In this document: piece by piece, positions 9,423 to 18,814 of the stretch
How positions within the stretch are numbered: position 1 is the stretch's first letter
How the letters are laid out: every line of letters begins with the position of its first letter
NCBI GenBank assembly: GCA_026414575.1
Contig: JAOAIS010000024.1
Span: 1-59,986 of the forward strand
DNA: 59,986 nucleotides
Direction: 5' to 3'
DNA from: Aquificaceae bacterium
Lineage (GTDB): Bacteria > Aquificota > Aquificia > Aquificales > Aquificaceae
The notes under the pieces: model-generated
What the model saw: only the letters and a program-made list of their open reading frames with translations
Database searches by the model: none
What the model was told of the DNA's origin: nothing
Program-made: the position numbers and the translations under genes

Positions 9423-10486
9423 TTTACCTCTACCTTTATGCCCTGCTGTAGCACATAGGCGTTTTCAAGAGCTATGCCCTCACCCTCCTTGAGGTCTCCC
9501 TTTACATAAACCACCCCATGACCTTGCTTTATGACCTCCACCTGCACCGGCTGAGCAGTACCTTCCTGCACCCTCCACACCACACGCCTGTTGCCCTGAA
9601 GTACCACAGCCCTTTCCGGCACCACAAAGGATTTTTCATAACCCCTTATGAGACTCACCTCTCCGTACATGCCAGGCTTTAAAAGACCCTGGAGGTTACT
9701 CAGCCTTGCTTTTACTGTTATAAGTCTGTTCTGGTCTGCCACGGGGGAGACAAAAAAGACCTTGCCTTCAAAGACGCCAAAGGGCTCTACCTTTACACTA
9801 ACCTTGGAACCCTCCTTGGCATAGGGCAGATATTCCTGAGGCACCTGAAAGACAAGCCTTATGGGGTCAAGGGTCACAAGCCTAAAGGTCTGAGATTGTG
9901 GGGTTACATAGTCTCCCACATTTACAAACCTCTGGGCTATGTATCCAGAAAAGGGGGCTGTCAGGGTGGTTCTCTGAAGGTTTAGGCGTGCGTTGCCAAG
10001 TTGTGCCCGAAAGCTTTTGATTAATTCTTCTTGCGCCCTCAGCTGGGTCTTGAGGTTCTCGTACTCCTCCCTAGCTATGAGTTCCTTTTCGAAGAGAAAC
10101 TTCCTCCTTTCGTAGACAGCCCTTGTGTTTTCGTAGTTTGCCTGCGCCTGTGCCAGCTGGGCTTCTATTTGTCTTACCGTATTTTCGTAGTCCGCAGGGT
10201 CTATGCTGAGAAGAGCCTGACCTGTTTTTACGGAGCTTCCTTCATCCACCATAAGACTCAGAACTCTACCACTCACCAGGGGCCTTAGGACAACATCCCT
10301 TTCACCCTCAAAGTAGCCCTTGGTGGTATACTCTATGGCCACATCCTCCGCCTTGACCTTGTAGAGGCCAACCACCACCTTCCTCTCCTGAGGTTTACTT
10401 TGGGGACTCTCCGCCTGCTTTTGGCAGGAGAACAAGGCAACTACCATTGCAAAAACTACGGCAGACCTTCCCATAATGAAAACCAT
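9419..10486 (-). CDS. RND efflux periplasmic adaptor (MFP, lipoprotein-like)
   Basis: VVALFSCQ lipobox-like N-terminus, YEGERDVVLRPLVSGRVLSLMVDEGSSVKTGQALLSID, TTLTAPFSGYIAQRFVNVGDYV. Confidence 0.92.
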   Translation of the reverse strand: MVFIMGRSAVVFAMVVALFSCQKQAESPQSKPQERKVVVGLYKVKAEDVAIEYTTKGYFEGERDVVLRPLVSGRVLSLMVDEGSSVKTGQALLSIDPADYENTVRQIEAQLAQAQANYENTRAVYERRKFLFEKELIAREEYENLKTQLRAQEELIKSFRAQLGNARLNLQRTTLTAPFSGYIAQRFVNVGDYVTPQSQTFRLVTLDPIRLVFQVPQEYLPYAKEGSKVSVKVEPFGVFEGKVFFVSPVADQNRLITVKARLSNLQGLLKPGMYGEVSLIRGYEKSFVVPERAVVLQGNRRVVWRVQEGTAQPVQVEVIKQGHGVVYVKGDLKEGEGIALENAYVLQQGIKVEVK

Positions 10487-10493
10487 TATAACA

Positions 10494-10509
10494 TACTGAC
10501 TGGTCGGTA
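10494..10509. promoter_or_regulatory. Candidate TetR-family operator TACTGACTGGTCGGTA
   Basis: Near-perfect inverted repeat (TACTGAC / TACCGAC half sites, 6 of 7) between divergent RND genes, 3 bp upstream of TATAAT (10513-10518). Confidence 0.55.
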
Positions 10510-10527
10510 GGTTATAATATACATACC

Positions 10528-13500
10528 ATGCATAGATTCTTCCTGCATAGACCTGTAACCTCCTGGATGTTCATGATTGCCTTTATCCTGCTTGGTATTT
10601 ACTCCTTGAGGCACATACCCATAGACAGACTGCCGGATGTGGACTTTCCTACAGTAACCATAGTGACCACCTATCCGGGGGCTAACGCCTATGTGGTAGA
10701 TGTGAATGTCACCAGAAAGATAGAAGACCAAATAGCTACCATAAGCGGTATAGAAACCATATCCTCTGCCAGCTTTTCTGGTACCTCAAGGATAACCATA
10801 ACCTTTTCTCTGGAAAAGGACATAGATGTGGCCGCTCAGGAAGTTAGGGACGCGGTACAGAGGGTTTTAAGAAGGCTTCCGGAGGGTGTTGACCCACCTG
10901 TTGTAAGAAAGGTGGACACTTCCCTTTCTCCCGTGTTTGTTACCCTTCTGCATTCAAAGACAGCAGACTATCAGACCATCGCCTACTGGGCTGACAAGAT
11001 AATAAAGAGAGAATTTGAAAGGATAAATGGAGTCGGGCAGGTAGACCTTGGTGGCTTTAGGGACAATGTGTTGTGGGTGAGGATTGACCCAGAAAAGCTC
11101 TATTCAAGAGGTCTCGCAGTTCAGGATGTGCTCGATGCGGTAAGCAAAAACCATATAGAAGCCCCTGCCGGTGCCATATACGGCAAGGAGAGGGAATACA
11201 TAATAAGGCTATACGGTAAGGCTCAAGATCCAAAAGAGCTTGAGGGTGCTTACATAAGAAACGGCGTAAGACTCAGAGATGTGGGTTTTGTTGAGTTCAC
11301 GGAAGATGAGTTCAGGGGCATGTCAAGATACAAGGGGGAGCAGGCGGTAGTCATTGTTGTCTACAAGCAGTCCAAGACCAACACCGTCCAGGTTGTGGAT
11401 GCGGTAAAGGCAAAGATGGAGGAGATAAACAAGCAATTGCCCCCAGGCATGAGGATGGATTATACCTTTGACTCTTCCATCTTCGTAAAGGACAGCGTAA
11501 GGGCTGCTATAGAGGAGATAATAATAGGAAGTCTTCTTACCGCCCTTGTTGTTTACTTCTTCCTTGGCAGTCTAAAATTGACCTTTGTGCCCATCTTTGC
11601 CATACCCATAACCCTTCTTGGAACAGTCTTTCTCTTGCACCAGCTTGGCAATTCTTTAAATACCTTCACCCTTTTGGGCCTTGCAGTGGCAGTGGGCATA
11701 GTCATAGATGATGCCATAGTGGTTCTGGAGAGCATTTACAGAAGGCGATATGAGGAAGGGCTTGAGCCATTGCAAGCTGGAGATATTGGAACTAAGGTTG
11801 TCATCTTCGCCCTTCTGGCTTCGACCGCCTCTCTGGTCATAGTGTTTATCCCCATCATATTCCTGAAGGGTGTAGTGGGTAAGCTCTTTGGTAGCTTTGC
11901 CCTTACCCTCGTTGTAGCCATAGCCCTATCCTACCTTGTGGCCATAAGCTTTACGCCTATGGCGGTCTCAAGGCTTGTTTTTGGAAAGCCACCCTCAAAC
12001 CCCTTTACGAGAACCTATGACAAATTTGAGGCGCTCTTTGACAGGCTTCTGAGATGGTCCTTAGAACACAAAACGATTGTCATAGTGGCATCCCTTGTGA
12101 GCGTTTTCATCGGCTTTGGGCTTTTCAGGGCAACCAAGAAGGAATTCTTCCCTATCGTGGACGAAGGGAGGTTCCTCGTCAGGTTTGAAACGCCCACCGG
12201 CTCCTCCTTTGAGTACACCATAAGAAAGGCGGAAGAGATAGAAGCCTTACTCCTAAAAAACCCCTATGTGGACCGTTTTGGCATGGCGGTAGGGCAGGGC
12301 GTGGCAGGAAGGCCCGATGTTAACGGAGGCATGGGCTTTGTGTATCTCAAAGAGGGTAAAAGACCCCATCAGGCAAGAATTATGGAGATGGTTAGGGAGG
12401 AGTTTAGGAAGATAAGGGATGTAAGGATAAGCGTGGAACCTCCCGCCCTGGTGGGTCCTGGCGGTGGCAGACAGGTAGACCTGCAGTATGCCATAAGAGG
12501 GTCCTCCTTGGAAGAACTCCAATCCCTATCGGAAAGGCTCACAAGGGAGTTTAGAGGTAGGCAAGGCTACAGGGATGTGGATACGGACCTTAGGCTTAAC
12601 GAGCCACAGGCGCAGATAAGGGTGGATAGGGGTAGGCTTGGGGACTTGGGGATAAATGTGGAGGACGTGGCAGTTACGCTTAATGTGCTCTTTGGCAAGT
12701 TCCAGCTTGGCACTTACGAGTTAGGTGCGGAGAGCTACGACCTTTATGTAAAAGCCTTGCCCGAGTTTTTGCAGAACTTGGAAAACCTAAAAAAGGTCTT
12801 TGTGAGAAATCACAAGGGTGAGCTTGTGCCCCTGAGTGAGCTTGTGGAGGTGAAAACCGCCACGGGATACAAGACCATAAACAGATACAACAGGCAATAT
12901 TCCTTTACCTTCTTTTCCAACTTAGCCCCGGAAAAGTCCCTTGCAGAGGCGGTGGTGGAGTTAGAAAGCTGGCTGAGGAACAATCTACCGCCGGGTTACA
13001 TCTTTGAGCCAGTAGGCCAGGCAAGGGAGTTTCAGAGAGCCTTTCAGGGTCTTGGCTTTGCCCTTGTTTTTGCCCTGGTGGGCGTCTACATGGTGCTTGC
13101 AAGCCTTTTTGAAAGCTACAGGCATCCTTTCACCGTAATCTTGATGGTGCCTCTCGCGGTGGCAGGCGCCTTTGGACTGCTTCTTCTTACAAAAACCTCT
13201 TTGAGCGTGCCTTCCTACTTTGGCATCATACTTTTGGTGGGCATTATAGTGCGGGACGCGGTGCTTTTCATAGAGCGGATAATCCAGCTAAGGAAGGAAG
13301 GCATGCAAACCAGAGAAGCCATACTTCAAGCAAGGAAAGAAAGGCTAAGGCCCATACTCATGACCACCTTTACCATAGTGTCTGCCCTTACGCCCGTAGC
13401 TCTCGGACTTACCGCCGGCGCAGAGCTAAGAAAACCCTTGGCCCTTGCGGTGATAGGCGGTATATTTACAGGACTACCACTGAGCTTGTTTCTTCTGCCC

Positions 13501-13545
13501 GTTCTTTACGAGCTCTTTGACAAAATAAGGCTAAGAAGGGCTTAA
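10528..13545 (+). CDS. RND-family efflux transporter permease (AcrB/MdtC-like)
   Basis: 1005 aa: FFLHRPVTSWMFMIAFILLGIYSLRHIPIDRLPDVDFPTVTIVTTYPGA...GLAVAVGIVIDDAIVVLESIYRR. Confidence 0.95.
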   Translation: MHRFFLHRPVTSWMFMIAFILLGIYSLRHIPIDRLPDVDFPTVTIVTTYPGANAYVVDVNVTRKIEDQIATISGIETISSASFSGTSRITITFSLEKDIDVAAQEVRDAVQRVLRRLPEGVDPPVVRKVDTSLSPVFVTLLHSKTADYQTIAYWADKIIKREFERINGVGQVDLGGFRDNVLWVRIDPEKLYSRGLAVQDVLDAVSKNHIEAPAGAIYGKEREYIIRLYGKAQDPKELEGAYIRNGVRLRDVGFVEFTEDEFRGMSRYKGEQAVVIVVYKQSKTNTVQVVDAVKAKMEEINKQLPPGMRMDYTFDSSIFVKDSVRAAIEEIIIGSLLTALVVYFFLGSLKLTFVPIFAIPITLLGTVFLLHQLGNSLNTFTLLGLAVAVGIVIDDAIVVLESIYRRRYEEGLEPLQAGDIGTKVVIFALLASTASLVIVFIPIIFLKGVVGKLFGSFALTLVVAIALSYLVAISFTPMAVSRLVFGKPPSNPFTRTYDKFEALFDRLLRWSLEHKTIVIVASLVSVFIGFGLFRATKKEFFPIVDEGRFLVRFETPTGSSFEYTIRKAEEIEALLLKNPYVDRFGMAVGQGVAGRPDVNGGMGFVYLKEGKRPHQARIMEMVREEFRKIRDVRISVEPPALVGPGGGRQVDLQYAIRGSSLEELQSLSERLTREFRGRQGYRDVDTDLRLNEPQAQIRVDRGRLGDLGINVEDVAVTLNVLFGKFQLGTYELGAESYDLYVKALPEFLQNLENLKKVFVRNHKGELVPLSELVEVKTATGYKTINRYNRQYSFTFFSNLAPEKSLAEAVVELESWLRNNLPPGYIFEPVGQAREFQRAFQGLGFALVFALVGVYMVLASLFESYRHPFTVILMVPLAVAGAFGLLLLTKTSLSVPSYFGIILLVGIIVRDAVLFIERIIQLRKEGMQTREAILQARKERLRPILMTTFTIVSALTPVALGLTAGAELRKPLALAVIGGIFTGLPLSLFLLPVLYELFDKIRLRRA

Positions 13546-15474
13546 CACCCCATTTATCCTGTCCGGTTTACCAAAGTAAAAGCCCTGCATCTTCTTTACG
13601 CCAAGGGACAACAGCTTATTGGCCTTACTCTCAGAGTCTACACCTTCCGCTATGACCTCTATCTTCAAACTGCTTGCCATATCCACTATGGCTTTGACCA
13701 CCGAGGGTGTTTCCTCTTCCACTTCAAGGTTCTTTATGATGCTCATATCAATTTTAAGGCTATCGGGCTTTATTCTGTTAAGAAGCGTGATGTTAGAGTA
13801 GCCCACACCAAAGTCATCAAGGGAAAGCTTGAAAAGACTGGACCTTAACCTCAATATTTGGGACACAAGCGCCTCGTCCACCATCACATCCTGAGTCTCG
13901 GTTATCTCTAATATAATCCTATCTTTTCCCACGCCTTCTTTTTCAATAAGCTCTCCAAGAAGTTCAAAAAACCTGTTATCGTAAAGCTGTCTGGCAGATA
14001 AATTGATGCCTAAAGATACCCCAAACTCTTTACTGTCCTTTATGGCCCTTTCTAACACAAACCTACCAAGTTCAAGAATAAAACCGCTGGTTTCCGCATA
14101 GGGGATGAACTCTCTTGGTGATACATTGCCAAGATAGGGACTATGCCATCTAAGAAGTGCCTCGTAATAAAGGGGGGACATGGTTTCTAAGTCAAACACT
14201 GGCTGATAAACCAAATAGAACTCTCCCTTGTCCAGAGCCCCTTTCATGTATAGAAGTATTTCCTTTTTCCTCTTTTCCTTTTCTTCCTCCTCCTTACTGA
14301 AGAAGACTATGGCATTCTTTGTAGTTCCTTTGCCCCTGTAAAGGGCTATGTCACACTCTTTGAGAATATCGTAAAAAGGAGAAGAGCCATCTGTTTTAAG
14401 GCTATAACCTATAGACAGGCTTATATTTATCTCAACACCCTTTATCAAATACTTTTCCGACAAGGCACCTTTGATGCTTTCTAACTCTTCCCTGAGGCCT
14501 ATATGGCTTTCTGCCTCTCCCATAAGGAGAAACTCATCTCCACCAAACCTACCCGCGTAGAAACCCCTTTTCTTTCCCTCTTCGAGAAGCCTTTTGGAAA
14601 ACTCTACAAGAAGCATGTCACCAAAATCGTGACCAAAAAGGTCGTTTATATCCTTGAAGTTGTCTAAATCTATCAGAGCCATAAAGATGGGTCTCTTGGC
14701 GTTTAAAAGTTCACCCTCGTAGAGGCTTTCCATCTTTCTCCTGTTGTATAGACCCGTGAGGTGGTCGGTGTTGGCAAGCTTCCATATGGTCTCCCATGCC
14801 TCGTTTATCGCCCTTTTTATCGTGGCAAACTCGTTTTTACCATCTCCAGACATCTTTTCTGTGCTTCCCTCCTTCGAGGAAGACGCTTTCAAGAAGGTAA
14901 GTATTTGGTCAAGCTCTTTTATTATCAGGCTGTCTGTGAAAAGATAAAGGATATAGGTTATTAGGCTCAAAACCAGCACATTGAGTAGGAACTTTTTCAT
15001 GAGCATTAAATTGGCCTCTTTGAACTCCCTCTCTAAGTTAAAAACCACATGAACCGCACCTTCTACATTCTGGGCATAAAGGACCTTATAAATACACACT
15101 ATCCTAACATCCTGCATACTGCATCCCTTCCATTTGTTTGGCTTGTCGTAGATGCTCCCCTTAAGCTCCCTTTTTGAGGAGGACACTACAACATTCCTGT
15201 GGTCAACAAGAGCTATCAACTCTATGTTTTCCTGCGCGGAGTAGGTAGCTATGACCTTGTCTACCATCTCCATATGCTCCTTTGCAAGCAGGAATTCAAG
15301 AATTTGCTGGATGTTGTCACCCACTATCTTGGCGTTGTCCATGTAGGTAAGCCTTATCTTATCTAAAGTTTGGCTTCTTTCGGTGTGGTACTGGAACAGG
15401 ATTAGTATGAAAAGACCCACAAACATAAAAACTGGGTATAAAATCCTTATGGGGATGTTTTTAATTAGCCTCAT
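13531..15474 (-). CDS. Membrane GGDEF-EAL protein with N-terminal sensor region
   Basis: RFGGDEFLLMGEA (GGDEF), YYEALLRWHSP (EAL), DDFGVGYSN, VIAEGVDSESKA; two N-terminal TM segments. Confidence 0.93.
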   Translation of the reverse strand: MRLIKNIPIRILYPVFMFVGLFILILFQYHTERSQTLDKIRLTYMDNAKIVGDNIQQILEFLLAKEHMEMVDKVIATYSAQENIELIALVDHRNVVVSSSKRELKGSIYDKPNKWKGCSMQDVRIVCIYKVLYAQNVEGAVHVVFNLEREFKEANLMLMKKFLLNVLVLSLITYILYLFTDSLIIKELDQILTFLKASSSKEGSTEKMSGDGKNEFATIKRAINEAWETIWKLANTDHLTGLYNRRKMESLYEGELLNAKRPIFMALIDLDNFKDINDLFGHDFGDMLLVEFSKRLLEEGKKRGFYAGRFGGDEFLLMGEAESHIGLREELESIKGALSEKYLIKGVEINISLSIGYSLKTDGSSPFYDILKECDIALYRGKGTTKNAIVFFSKEEEEKEKRKKEILLYMKGALDKGEFYLVYQPVFDLETMSPLYYEALLRWHSPYLGNVSPREFIPYAETSGFILELGRFVLERAIKDSKEFGVSLGINLSARQLYDNRFFELLGELIEKEGVGKDRIILEITETQDVMVDEALVSQILRLRSSLFKLSLDDFGVGYSNITLLNRIKPDSLKIDMSIIKNLEVEEETPSVVKAIVDMASSLKIEVIAEGVDSESKANKLLSLGVKKMQGFYFGKPDRINGVLSPS

Positions 15475-16438
15475 AAAGCCTTCTCACAATTTTCTCGTCT
15501 AACAAAACGCTACAGTTGAGATCTTTGCTGAGCATGTTTTTAGACTTCATCGCATCGCAGATGCGCTCGATATTATTCTTCATAATATCCGAGAGGAGCA
15601 TCTTCTTGTTTTCCAAAAAATCTGGCAATCTAACACCGTCAAAGCTCTTGGCAATCTCTTCTGGAGTTAGTCCCAACCTTCGAGACATCATTGTATAGGC
15701 CATCCCCCTGTTCTTGTCGTAGTATTCGTATGCTCTAAAGTAGCCATCCAACAAACCCTTTAGAGCTTCCACCTGTTTTGTGAGGGAAACATCTACCACC
15801 AGCACATCCACTATCTCACCGGGAATATCCCTGCTTGAAAAGATAACATGCCCGCCTTCCTTTAATATTTTACTCTTTTCTGGCTCGAAGGTTATAACCA
15901 AATCCACATCCCCCTTAACAAAGGCATTATAATGCTCGTGAAGCTCCAAGACCTTCACTTCCACATCCTCTTGCTTTAACCCCTTATTTTCCAAAAACCT
16001 GTAAAGCATGTACGCGCCCAAAGCGGTCTGTTCAACGCCTATTCTTTTGCCCTTTAGGTCTTGTGGGTCTTCTATGTTCTCCCTTGCTATCACCACATCC
16101 GCCCCTTCAGAGATGTCAAAAACCATTATGACTCTTATCTGGTGGCCATCCGCCAATAATCTAAGAGCTTCATCGATGGTTAACGCCATGGCATTTATGA
16201 GGCCATTTCTGTAAGATCTCTTTACTTCCGAGGTGGTGTTAAATTCTACGAGCTTCACATTGTCAGGTAGATGGCCAAGACTCCTAGCAAGATAGAGGAT
16301 TTCGTATCCATGCCAGAAATTGGTTCCTACCTTTATCGACTGCCTTTTCCAAAAAAGAGCATCTACGACATAAAGAAAGTAGACAGCAACTAAAACGAAG
16401 AATAAAAACATAAGACTTACCACTCTCTTCATTGTCAT
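15461..16438 (-). CDS. Membrane-anchored NMT1/SsuA-like substrate-binding protein
   Basis: N-terminal TM; SIKVGTNFWHGYEILYLARSLG...GKRIGVEQTALGAYMLYRFLE, typical of the SsuA/THI5-like fold; overlaps the GGDEF-EAL gene by 14 bp. Confidence 0.8.
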   Translation of the reverse strand: MTMKRVVSLMFLFFVLVAVYFLYVVDALFWKRQSIKVGTNFWHGYEILYLARSLGHLPDNVKLVEFNTTSEVKRSYRNGLINAMALTIDEALRLLADGHQIRVIMVFDISEGADVVIARENIEDPQDLKGKRIGVEQTALGAYMLYRFLENKGLKQEDVEVKVLELHEHYNAFVKGDVDLVITFEPEKSKILKEGGHVIFSSRDIPGEIVDVLVVDVSLTKQVEALKGLLDGYFRAYEYYDKNRGMAYTMMSRRLGLTPEEIAKSFDGVRLPDFLENKKMLLSDIMKNNIERICDAMKSKNMLSKDLNCSVLLDEKIVRRLYEAN

Positions 16439-16529
16439 TTATGATAACACATCGAACTGGCGGTGCCTAAATGTCCCAAGAATTTATAAAAAGGCTCGAT
16501 GAATGTTAAAACAAAAGTGAATTTACGGG

Positions 16530-16690
16530 CGCCAGCTAACGCGTCCAACGCCAAGCCATATAATGCCCCGCAGAAAGAAGGCAAGAAGGACAATCGCGAG
16601 CGAAAGGGTCCTCGAGGGCTTCCGTAGAGCTAAAATCCTCTGTCATTCAAACCTCAAGGAGCTAAGCTGTGGTATGGCCAAGCTGGACAG
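16530..16690 (+). ncRNA. Possible structured RNA of unknown class
   Basis: Co-linear nested complementarity: GTCCA(16543-16547)/TGGAC(16684-16688), GCCATA(16555-16560)/TATGGC(16673-16678), CCGCAG(16568-16573)/CTGTGG(16667-16672, one G-U), enclosing hairpins AGGAC...GTCCT (16587-16612) and GCTTCC...GGAGC (16618-16662). No credible ORF. Hand-folded only; strand assumed. Confidence 0.3.
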
Positions 16691-16836
16691 GGCAAGCGAG
16701 GTCATTCTATGTCCAAGTTAGAGCTGAAATGTTCATTGGATAAAATGGGTGTTGGTTATGCGCCTAAAAGCAAGCACCTATCTTGGCAAGTGATGGGTAC
16801 GGCAACTTTAAGAACTCGGGTTATACTATAGTTTCC

Positions 16837-17541
16837 ATGAAGGTTCTTTATGAGGGTAAGGCTAAGATAGTTTATGAGGTGGAGGGCGAGCAAGACAAGT
16901 GTGTGGTTTACTTTAAGGATTCCGCCACCGCCTTTGATGCCACAAAAAGGGCACACATAGAAGGGAAGGGAATCCTGAACAACGCCATCTCCAGCATACT
17001 CTTCCAGCTTTTGGAGGGTAAAGGCATAAGAACCCACTTTATAAAAAAGTTATCCGACAGGGAAATGCTCGTATGGAGGGCAAGAAGGTACGAACTGGAG
17101 GTGGTGGTAAGAAACATTACCGCAGGAAGTCTATGCAAAAGGCTGGGTTTGAAAGAGGGAGAAAAGCTAAAAAAACCTCTGGTGGAGCTTTTTTACAAAA
17201 GGGATGAACTACATGACCCACTTATATGCCTGGAGCATGTCTTTCTTCTAAATCTGGCGGACAAGAAGGAGGTTAAGGAAATCCTGCGCATGGCACTTGA
17301 TGTTAACAGAATTATCAGAGGGTTTTTCAAGTCCCATGGTCTTTTGCTGGTAGACTTTAAGCTGGAGTTCGGAAGGCTTCCTGATGGTAGCCTGGCGGTC
17401 ATCGACGAAATATCCCCAGACACCTGTAGACTATGGGATGCAAAAACCGGCGAAAAGCTTGACAAGGACAGGTTCAGGTTTGACCTCGGGGACCTCATGG
17501 AAGGCTACAGAAAGGTCCTTCAGAAGGTTCAAGGGGGATAG
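16837..17541 (+). CDS. purC: Phosphoribosylaminoimidazole-succinocarboxamide synthase
   Basis: MKVLYEGKAKIVYEVEGEQ...KGILNNAISSILFQLLEGKGIRTHFIKKLSDREMLVWRA...DEISPDTCRLWD. Confidence 0.96.
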   Translation: MKVLYEGKAKIVYEVEGEQDKCVVYFKDSATAFDATKRAHIEGKGILNNAISSILFQLLEGKGIRTHFIKKLSDREMLVWRARRYELEVVVRNITAGSLCKRLGLKEGEKLKKPLVELFYKRDELHDPLICLEHVFLLNLADKKEVKEILRMALDVNRIIRGFFKSHGLLLVDFKLEFGRLPDGSLAVIDEISPDTCRLWDAKTGEKLDKDRFRFDLGDLMEGYRKVLQKVQGG

Positions 17542-18011
17542 ACCACGAGCATGACTCTTCCCATTTTTGACCAAATTCTATCAAGCTCGGTGGCCTGAAT
17601 CCTCTTTCTCTCCTCATAGCCCGTGTGGATTATAAAGGCTTCTTCCTCGTATCCTACCACAACCATGTAGTGGGGGTTGCTAACAGAAAACCTTCCGAGC
17701 TCTACAAGTATTATGGGTGGTATGCCCCTGTCAATAAGGCTCTTGAGCTCATAAAGGCTCCCCTGTCTTGTCTGCGCCCGAAATCCCATGGACCTTGCGT
17801 ATTTTTCAAGGTCTGTAATTAGGGCACCCTTTAACTTAGGGTGGTAAACGCTCTTGGCAATGGTCTCCTGAGACAGGTTCAGGTTGTAAAAGTTAAGGAC
17901 AGCACTCAAGGAGGCAGGACCGCAGAAGTGGTCCCGCTGTTTTACAAAGGGAACATCAAGGCTTTTGGAATAGGCAAAAAGGTAAAGAAGGAAATAAAGG
18001 AAAAGGCGCAT
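17529..18011 (-). CDS. C39-like / PA2778-type cysteine peptidase
   Basis: Signal peptide, DVPFVKQRDHFCGPASLSAVLNFY (catalytic Cys), NPHYMVVVGYEEEAFIIHT (His region). Confidence 0.8.
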   Translation of the reverse strand: MRLFLYFLLYLFAYSKSLDVPFVKQRDHFCGPASLSAVLNFYNLNLSQETIAKSVYHPKLKGALITDLEKYARSMGFRAQTRQGSLYELKSLIDRGIPPIILVELGRFSVSNPHYMVVVGYEEEAFIIHTGYEERKRIQATELDRIWSKMGRVMLVVYPP

Positions 18012-18012
18012 A

Positions 18013-18402
18013 TCACCTTATTATTATCTCCTTGTTGAGGAGCTTGAGAAGCACCACAAGAAGTATGGCCACCAAAAGCACGCCTATGACAAGCCCCAAA
18101 TCACCACCAGCCAAGACCTTGTCGGAGGCTTTTGCCAGAAGGTGCACCTGCTCGTCGCTTAGTTCAGAGAGCCTTTTTTCCACCTCCTCTTTGGTAAGAC
18201 CGTAAGCCTTAAGCTTTTCCTGAAGCTCTTTGCTCTCAAGGGCTCTTTGAATTTTGGCAAGCTCTTCCTCCCTCTTTGAAAAAACCACCTCAGAGGCCGG
18301 CTTTGAACCCACTAAGCCTGCAAGGGCTGGGGTGGAGTTAAGGGCAAAAAACCAGCTTGCAACACCAAGCACCAGCACGGGTTTTCTGAAAAATCCCAAC
18401 AT
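18013..18402 (-). CDS. PA2779-type small membrane protein
   Basis: MLGFFRKPVLVLGVASW...EEELAKIQRALESKELQEKLKAYGLTKEEVEKRLSELSDEQVHLLA + C-terminal TM; paired with the PA2778-type peptidase. Confidence 0.75.
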   Translation of the reverse strand: MLGFFRKPVLVLGVASWFFALNSTPALAGLVGSKPASEVVFSKREEELAKIQRALESKELQEKLKAYGLTKEEVEKRLSELSDEQVHLLAKASDKVLAGGDLGLVIGVLLVAILLVVLLKLLNKEIIIR

Positions 18403-18814
18403 CCTTCCACCTCCTTGTAGGGTTTTGTGTTGAATTATAGCATGAAACATAACCCATGGCGCGGGCAAAGGCTTCAACCATCCCGCGCTTTACCTCAACA
18501 GCCTATTTTCTCTGGTTTGGCACGCAAACAGAGATTATCCCTTGGACCCTCTTATGTAAAGGTTTTGCCAACTTTCGCAAGGAAATGGACGGCAGGTGGT
18601 CGGCAGAAAACTTTTTAACTGTTTCGTGTATTACTTTTACATATTCAGACTTTGCCAGATTTTCTGGACAGTGGGGCATCTGCAGTCTTAAGGTAATACT
18701 CAGGCACACCCTGAACAAAGGTTTTAGAGGAGGGTGGAAATCGGAAAACCTTACCCATCCCTTTTGGGAACAATCTAAGGTTTGAGTTTTTACGGTGGGC
18801 TTCTCCGACCGTAT

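Noticed and set aside
16530-16552. CAGCTAACGCGT resembles a conserved 16S rRNA segment; region considered as rRNA, tmRNA, RNase P RNA or SRP RNA
   Set aside because: Only 12 nt match; flanking sequence lacks rRNA context, tmRNA tag/CCA end, RNase P core motifs (e.g. GAGGAAAGUCC) or the SRP Alu/GGAAGCAG motifs.
16502-16625. Short ORF MNVKTKVNLRAPANASNAKPYNAPQKEGKKDNRERKGPRGLP*
   Set aside because: No recognised homology, no clear ribosome-binding site, and overlaps the region better explained (tentatively) as structured RNA.
16621-16730. Recurring GAGCTAA/GAGCTGAAAT motifs considered as a repeat array or CRISPR
   Set aside because: Too short, irregular spacing, no conserved 25-35 bp repeat; no cas genes in the window.
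16721-16781. ATGGGTG...CACCTAT stem considered as a rho-independent terminator
   Set aside because: No following T-tract and a long loop.
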